A stretch of DNA of 9,893 bases, taken from the NCBI GenBank assembly GCA_013002375.1, contig JABDJW010000140.1, forward strand, positions 1 to 9,893, written 5' to 3'. This document shows positions 7,173-9,893 of the stretch, piece by piece. The first letter of the stretch is position 1; each line of letters opens with the position of its first letter. The notes below the pieces were generated by a model. The model did no database searches. It was not told the origin of the DNA and saw nothing but the letters and a program-made list of their open reading frames with translations. A program made the translations under genes and the position numbers. The stretch comes from Acidimicrobiales bacterium. Its GTDB lineage: Bacteria > Actinomycetota > Acidimicrobiia > Acidimicrobiales > SHLQ01.

Positions 7173-8762
7173 TCAGGCGCCGTAGGTTGAAATTTCACCG
7201 GACTCGTGGTCGATCACGCGGGGCCACACGTCGATGACCGCCTCCTCGGCCCGACGAGGCTGTCGAGTCGTCGGTGGTCGAACCAGGGCGGTCGGAGCAA
7301 ACAGGAGGTCGGGCTCGCACCCGAGCCACTCGGCGATCGCCACTCGCCTCCTCGCCACTTGTTCGATCGTGGCACCGACCACGACATCCTCGGTGTCGAG
7401 GCCGAAGACGGTGGTGATCTCCCGCACGAGCTGTTCACGGGCCGAAATCGCGCGCAGACCGTAGAGGGCGGACACGACATCGGCATCGGCATCGTCCGCG
7501 CCGAGCAGCGCCCGGCCGGCGGCCGCGATGTCGTGGTGGCGGACGACGAGAACCCGGGGCTTGCCGAGGACCGTCGGGATCAACCGACTCTCGACCAGGA
7601 AGCACAGCTCGTAGGGCCGCACCACTTTGACCCGGTAGCGGGCCGGCGCCTCGGCCGCGAGATCGGCGGTGAGGTGGGCGACCAGCCCATCGGGGTGGGC
7701 GTCGGCCGGTTCGGTCGGGAACAACGGGCTCGGCGGCCCGGCGATGTCGGGATGGCTGGTGAGCCAGTTGCCGACGTCGTAGCCATCGGTGATCAGCGGC
7801 GACACGATCAGCACCAGCCGCTCACCCAACGAGTCCGGCTCGGCCGGGGAGGAGGCCGCGGCAAGCGGGTCGGGCCACAGCGATCGGACCCGTTCGAGCA
7901 GATCGTCGACCGGGTACGGCACCGCGAAGCTGCCCCATCCGGTGCGCTCGGGCAGCTGCGGTGGGCCCGCGGTCCAGTGTTGTTGCACCTCGGCCCTCAC
8001 CGCGTCGGCCAGCTGACGATTCCGCTCGCTGCGCTGGCGGGCGACCGCGACCGCGTCGGGAGCGATCGGCGTGGGCGATAGACCGGCAAAGGTCAACACT
8101 TCGTCGACCACCCATTGGGGCTCGGCCTCGAAATCCTCGTAGGCCACCTCGAGCAGCGGATCGCCGGTCACCGCGGCGAAATTCCGTACGTGCCGGTCGG
8201 CGAGCTGCACCGACCGGGTGCGGGCCCGCACGTTGTCGGTCGTGATGTCGGTGGCGGCTGCGTCGTCGGTGTCGTCGGCGCTGGACTCGTGGTCGCTGCG
8301 CCACTGACCGCTGGACGCCGCAATGGCGTACGACGCAGCCTGGGCGAGGAGATCGCGGCGCCGCACGAGCAGGATACGCCGGTTGGGAAAGACGTCGTCG
8401 AGAATCCCGAGCTCGCCCAACAGGAACAGTTGCTGCCAGCCGATCTTCACGAACGGCGGTCGGGTTTCCTCGGCGGTGAGGTTGTGGCGTAACGCGCGAC
8501 AGTACTCGGCGAGGGTTTCGACCTCGAAGGGCCATCGCTCGCGCTGGGCGGTGATGAACTCGGCCAGAAATGCCTCGGGGGCCCAGCCCAGCTGCCCGGT
8601 CGAGCGCAGGAGTTCGGCCAGGTAGTTCGAACCCGATCGGTTGGTGAAGCACAACAACAACGCCGGCACCTCGGCATCGGGCGGCGCGATTCCGTCAGCG
8701 GCCAAACCGATGGGCCCGGGGAACAACTCGGCGTAGCGCGCCCGCAGATCGTCGATGGCCAT
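7173..8762 (-). CDS. Stf0-like sulfotransferase with a degenerate second domain
   Basis: I chose the ATG at 8762 (protein MAIDDLRARYAELF..., 529 residues). A GTG at 8792 would add ten residues but would run through a likely -10 box. Numbering here counts from that GTG. Residues 44-245 resemble Stf0-type sulfotransferases, which move sulfate from PAPS to a carbohydrate hydroxyl. LCFTNRSGSNYLAELL (47-62) carries the 5'-phosphosulfate loop, and VRRRDLLAQAASYAI (143-157) followed by SSGQW is the 3'-phosphate region. An acidic insert occupies about 167-187. Residues 326-500 repeat the same pattern in weakened form: VLIVSPLITDGYDVGNWL (327-344), YRVKVV (386-391), RVLVVRHHDIAAAGRALL (413-430) and a final WLGCEPDLLFAP (489-500). 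The RSGS loop is lost in this half. The protein looks cytoplasmic. The acceptor is unknown; trehalose and glycolipids are known acceptors for relatives. Confidence 0.85.
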   Translation of the reverse strand: MAIDDLRARYAELFPGPIGLAADGIAPPDAEVPALLLCFTNRSGSNYLAELLRSTGQLGWAPEAFLAEFITAQRERWPFEVETLAEYCRALRHNLTAEETRPPFVKIGWQQLFLLGELGILDDVFPNRRILLVRRRDLLAQAASYAIAASSGQWRSDHESSADDTDDAAATDITTDNVRARTRSVQLADRHVRNFAAVTGDPLLEVAYEDFEAEPQWVVDEVLTFAGLSPTPIAPDAVAVARQRSERNRQLADAVRAEVQQHWTAGPPQLPERTGWGSFAVPYPVDDLLERVRSLWPDPLAAASSPAEPDSLGERLVLIVSPLITDGYDVGNWLTSHPDIAGPPSPLFPTEPADAHPDGLVAHLTADLAAEAPARYRVKVVRPYELCFLVESRLIPTVLGKPRVLVVRHHDIAAAGRALLGADDADADVVSALYGLRAISAREQLVREITTVFGLDTEDVVVGATIEQVARRRVAIAEWLGCEPDLLFAPTALVRPPTTRQPRRAEEAVIDVWPRVIDHESGEISTYGA

Positions 8763-8772
8763 CGGTGCGCCG

Positions 8773-8778
8773 ATCCTA
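8773..8778 (-). promoter_or_regulatory. Candidate -10 box of the sulfotransferase gene
   Basis: Minus-strand TAGGAT fits TAnnnT and lies ten bases before the ATG at 8762, giving a leader of only a few bases. It falls inside the ten-codon GTG extension and so argues for the ATG start. The contained AGGA could instead act as a distant ribosome binding site (11-base spacing). No -35 is clear. Confidence 0.35.
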
Positions 8779-8797
8779 CTGCGGGGCACCACTCGTT

Positions 8798-8840
8798 CTG
8801 GTCCGCACAGATGGCCTCACAACCCACCGCAGCGGACCAG
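8798..8840. repeat. Inverted repeat related to the 5676-5722 hairpin
   Basis: CTGGTCCGC (8798-8806) and its exact complement GCGGACCAG (8832-8840) flank 25 bases. The right arm and its flank share GGACCAGTTCG with positions 5714-5724. No gene ends just before it on either strand, so a terminator role does not fit. A regulator site for the sulfotransferase promoter or a dispersed palindromic repeat is more likely. Confidence 0.55.
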
Positions 8841-8867
8841 TTCGGGGGTCGCGGCGCGCAAATCTGC

Positions 8868-8897
8868 TGTCGGAACCGGCGTTGGGGCCGCTACGAT
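8868..8897 (+). promoter_or_regulatory. Candidate promoter of the tRNA-Gln/tRNA-Glu unit
   Basis: TACGAT at 8892-8897 is a good TAnnnT -10 box. TGTCGG at 8868-8873 is a weak -35 at 18-base spacing. Transcription would begin near 8904, giving a leader of about 50 bases through the TCGGGGCC repeats before tRNA-Gln. Confidence 0.4.
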
Positions 8898-8909
8898 CGA
8901 CTTCGCCCT

Positions 8910-8960
8910 TCGGGGCCGGTCTCTCGGGGCCAGGCTCTTCGGGGCCACATCTCTCGGGGA
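8910..8960 (+). repeat. TCGGGGCC repeats running into tRNA-Gln
   Basis: TCGGGGCC begins at 8910, 8924 and 8939. The tRNA-Gln acceptor strand TCGGGGA begins at 8954, giving spacings of 14, 15 and 15 bases. The bases between are partly similar (GGTCTC, AGGCTCT, ACATCTC). The array looks like a short duplication of the sequence around the tRNA 5' end, or a set of binding sites between promoter and tRNA. Confidence 0.6.
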
Positions 8961-9025
8961 TGGTGTAATTGGCAACACAACAGGTTCTGATCCTGTTATT
9001 GGGGGTTCAAGTCCTCCTCCCCGAA
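8954..9025 (+). tRNA. tRNA-Gln (anticodon CTG)
   Basis: The 72-base cloverleaf folds cleanly. The acceptor TCGGGGA (8954-8960) pairs fully with 9018-9024. The D stem is GTGT/ACAC, the anticodon stem is ACAGG/CCTGT with loop TTCTGAT (anticodon CTG at 8987-8989), and the T arm is GGGGG-TTCAAGT-CCTCC with one G-T pair. The discriminator is A9025. CCA is not encoded and must be added after transcription. It reads CAG codons and is probably co-transcribed with tRNA-Glu, 55 bases downstream. Confidence 0.97.
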
Positions 9026-9080
9026 CACAACGCTGCACAAGGCCCCGGCCCGGTGGCGAACGACAATCGAATACCGTCCC

Positions 9081-9153
9081 GCCCCGTTCGTCTAGTGGCC
9101 TAGGACGCCACCCTCTCAAGGTGGTAACACGGGTTCAAATCCCGTACGGGGTA
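9081..9153 (+). tRNA. tRNA-Glu (anticodon CTC)
   Basis: The 73-base cloverleaf has acceptor GCCCCGT (9081-9087) pairing with ACGGGGT (9146-9152), with a terminal G-T pair. The anticodon stem is CCACC/GGTGG with loop CTCTCAA (anticodon CTC at 9115-9117), and the T arm is CGGG-TTCAAAT-CCCG. The discriminator is A9153 and CCA is not encoded. It reads GAG codons. An integrase gene starts 140 bases after its 3' end, so this gene is the probable attachment site of an integrative element. The gene appears intact, as is usual when the element restores the tRNA 3' end. Confidence 0.97.
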
Positions 9154-9171
9154 CAAAGAAAAGCCCAGGTC

Positions 9172-9200
9172 AGAGCCACTCTTCGGAGTGGCTCTTCTGC
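9172..9200 (+). terminator. Terminator after tRNA-Glu, UUCG-capped hairpin
   Basis: AGAGCCACTC (9172-9181) and its perfect complement GAGTGGCTCT (9186-9195) form a 10-bp stem closed by TTCG, an unusually stable tetraloop. Only a broken T-rich tail (TCTGCTGCT) follows. It lies 18 bases after the tRNA and would end the tRNA-Gln/Glu transcript before the integrase gene. Confidence 0.75.
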
Positions 9201-9214
9201 TGCTCCGGCTCGGA

Positions 9215-9247
9215 TGCCAATGAGTTGCCAATGAGTTGCCAATGAAC
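9215..9247 (+). repeat. Three tandem 11-bp repeats between tRNA-Glu and integrase
   Basis: TGCCAATGAGT occurs at 9215-9225 and 9226-9236, and TGCCAATGAAC at 9237-9247; the last copy differs only in its two final bases. Head-to-tail 11-bp units about one helical turn apart, beside an attachment site and integrase, resemble arm-type integrase sites or excisionase sites. They could also control integrase expression. Confidence 0.8.
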
Positions 9248-9292
9248 TGTCTCGGCGTTCTGGCACCATCCGAAAGCGGAGGGAGACTGGTG

Positions 9293-9893
9293 ATGAAGGG
9301 ATTCATGCGGCAGCGGGGTTCGTCTTGGGAGCTTCGGGTCTTCTTGGGCTACGACCCGGTGACCGGCAAGCAGCGCTATGCCAGCCAGACGGTCCGGGGT
9401 GGCAAGCGGGATGCGCAGCGGGTGTTGGCGGAGATGGTCACGGAGGCGGAGCGGGGTCTGACCCCTCGCACCGCATCGACGGTCGGCGAGCTGTTGGAGG
9501 CGTGGTTCGCGATGGCGGCCGCCGATTTCTCGCCGACCACCGTGAAGGAGACTCGTGGGTTCATGGACCGGTCGCTGCTTCCGGCGTTCGGCGAGCGGAA
9601 GCTGGCGAAGCTGAGGGCAGCGGACATCGACGCCTTCTATCAAGAGCTGCGCCTGTCGGGTGGTGTCACCGGGAAGCCCCTCGCACCGTCGACTATTCGA
9701 CGGATCCATGGCATCTTGCGCCGGGCGCTCGCGCAGGGAGTGAAGTGGGGCTGGATCGGAGTGAACCCGGCTGCTGCAGCGTCGCCGCCGAAGGTGCCGC
9801 CGAGCCAGATCGCGCCGCCTGACCCCGAACAGCTGGCCCGCGTGCTGGAGCGCTCTCGTCGGGAGTCGCCGGAGCTGTCGTGTTATGTCCTGT
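9293..9893 (+). CDS. int: Tyrosine recombinase (integrase), partial at window end
   Basis: I translated this by hand from the ATG at 9293; 200 codons are open to the window edge. GGAGGGA (9278-9284), eight bases before, is the best ribosome binding site in the window; an in-frame GTG immediately precedes the ATG. Residues about 4-58 form an N-terminal arm-binding domain (SSWELRVFLGYDPVTGKQR at 10-28). Residues about 62-163 form the helical core-binding domain (STVGELLEAWF, 62-72; SPTTVKETRGF, 80-90; APSTIRRIHGILRRALAQG, 131-149; WIGVNPA, 154-160). The catalytic domain has barely begun, so the Arg-His-Arg-Tyr residues cannot be checked. Codons such as GGA, CGA, ATT and CAA are more frequent than in the neighbouring genes, consistent with transfer. 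It should catalyse integration and excision at tRNA-Glu. Confidence 0.92.
   Translation, partial: MKGFMRQRGSSWELRVFLGYDPVTGKQRYASQTVRGGKRDAQRVLAEMVTEAERGLTPRTASTVGELLEAWFAMAAADFSPTTVKETRGFMDRSLLPAFGERKLAKLRAADIDAFYQELRLSGGVTGKPLAPSTIRRIHGILRRALAQGVKWGWIGVNPAAAASPPKVPPSQIAPPDPEQLARVLERSRRESPELSCYVL

Larger units (their letters stand above)
9130..9893 (+). mobile_element. Probable left end of a tRNA-Glu-integrated element
   Basis: The attachment core is probably within the 3' part of tRNA-Glu (T arm and acceptor, about 9129-9153). It is followed by a hairpin, direct repeats and an integrase reading away from the tRNA, the usual order for integrative elements and prophages. The start given here is an estimate. 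The far end and second core copy are outside the window, so element type and cargo cannot be stated. Confidence 0.5.

Noticed and set aside
8763..8792. GTG start at 8792 for the sulfotransferase
   Set aside because: It would place the TAGGAT box inside the gene, and the added ten residues show no conserved feature; the ATG at 8762 is preferred, though not proven.
8755..9234. A 159-codon plus-strand open frame and an opposing 100-codon frame (8817-9119)
   Set aside because: Both run through the two tRNA genes, which fold perfectly, so neither is likely to be translated.
8910..9247. The two short repeat groups as a CRISPR array
   Set aside because: Units are only 8-11 bases with no unique spacers of constant length, and there are no cas genes.
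9170..9822. Open frames in other phases over the integrase region, on both strands
   Set aside because: The frame from 9293 has a strong ribosome binding site and gives clear integrase arm-binding and core-binding domains; it has no stop in the window.

Overview
This is a high-GC bacterial chromosome segment, most likely from an actinobacterium. The supporting signs are GTG starts, tRNA genes without an encoded CCA end, and -10-like boxes placed almost against start codons. An Acidimicrobiia-like lineage would fit, but that is a guess from general style and no marker gene here proves it. Six of the seven protein genes lie on the minus strand. The right end holds two plus-strand tRNA genes and a plus-strand integrase.

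Positions 1-4698 (minus) form a tightly packed three-gene operon. Transcription order is a secreted 5'-nucleotidase-like protein that has lost most metal ligands (4698-2929), a two-module glycosyltransferase (2929-572), and an alkylsulfatase of the metallo-beta-lactamase fold cut by the window edge (575-1). The stop and start codons overlap (TAATG, then GTGA), so translation is probably coupled. An envelope or surface-glycan role is plausible for the first two genes; the sulfatase does not obviously fit it.

Positions 4816-5622 (minus) encode a crotonase-fold protein lacking both catalytic glutamates of classical enoyl-CoA hydratase. A long imperfect hairpin at 5676-5722 separates it from a winged-helix plus AAA+ ATPase gene (5768-7084). 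A short gap with a 14-bp perfect palindrome follows, then a large Stf0-like sulfotransferase (7173-8762) whose second half looks like a degenerate copy of its first half.

Positions 8763-9153 are non-coding apart from tRNAs. They hold an inverted repeat related to the 5676-5722 hairpin, a run of TCGGGGCC repeats leading into tRNA-Gln(CTG), and tRNA-Glu(CTC). A UUCG-capped terminator follows, then three 11-bp direct repeats, then the first 200 codons of a tyrosine recombinase. This is the usual layout for the end of an integrative element inserted at a tRNA gene, and the element's cargo would lie beyond position 9893. No CRISPR array or insertion sequence is present. No gap longer than 300 bases lacks a gene.
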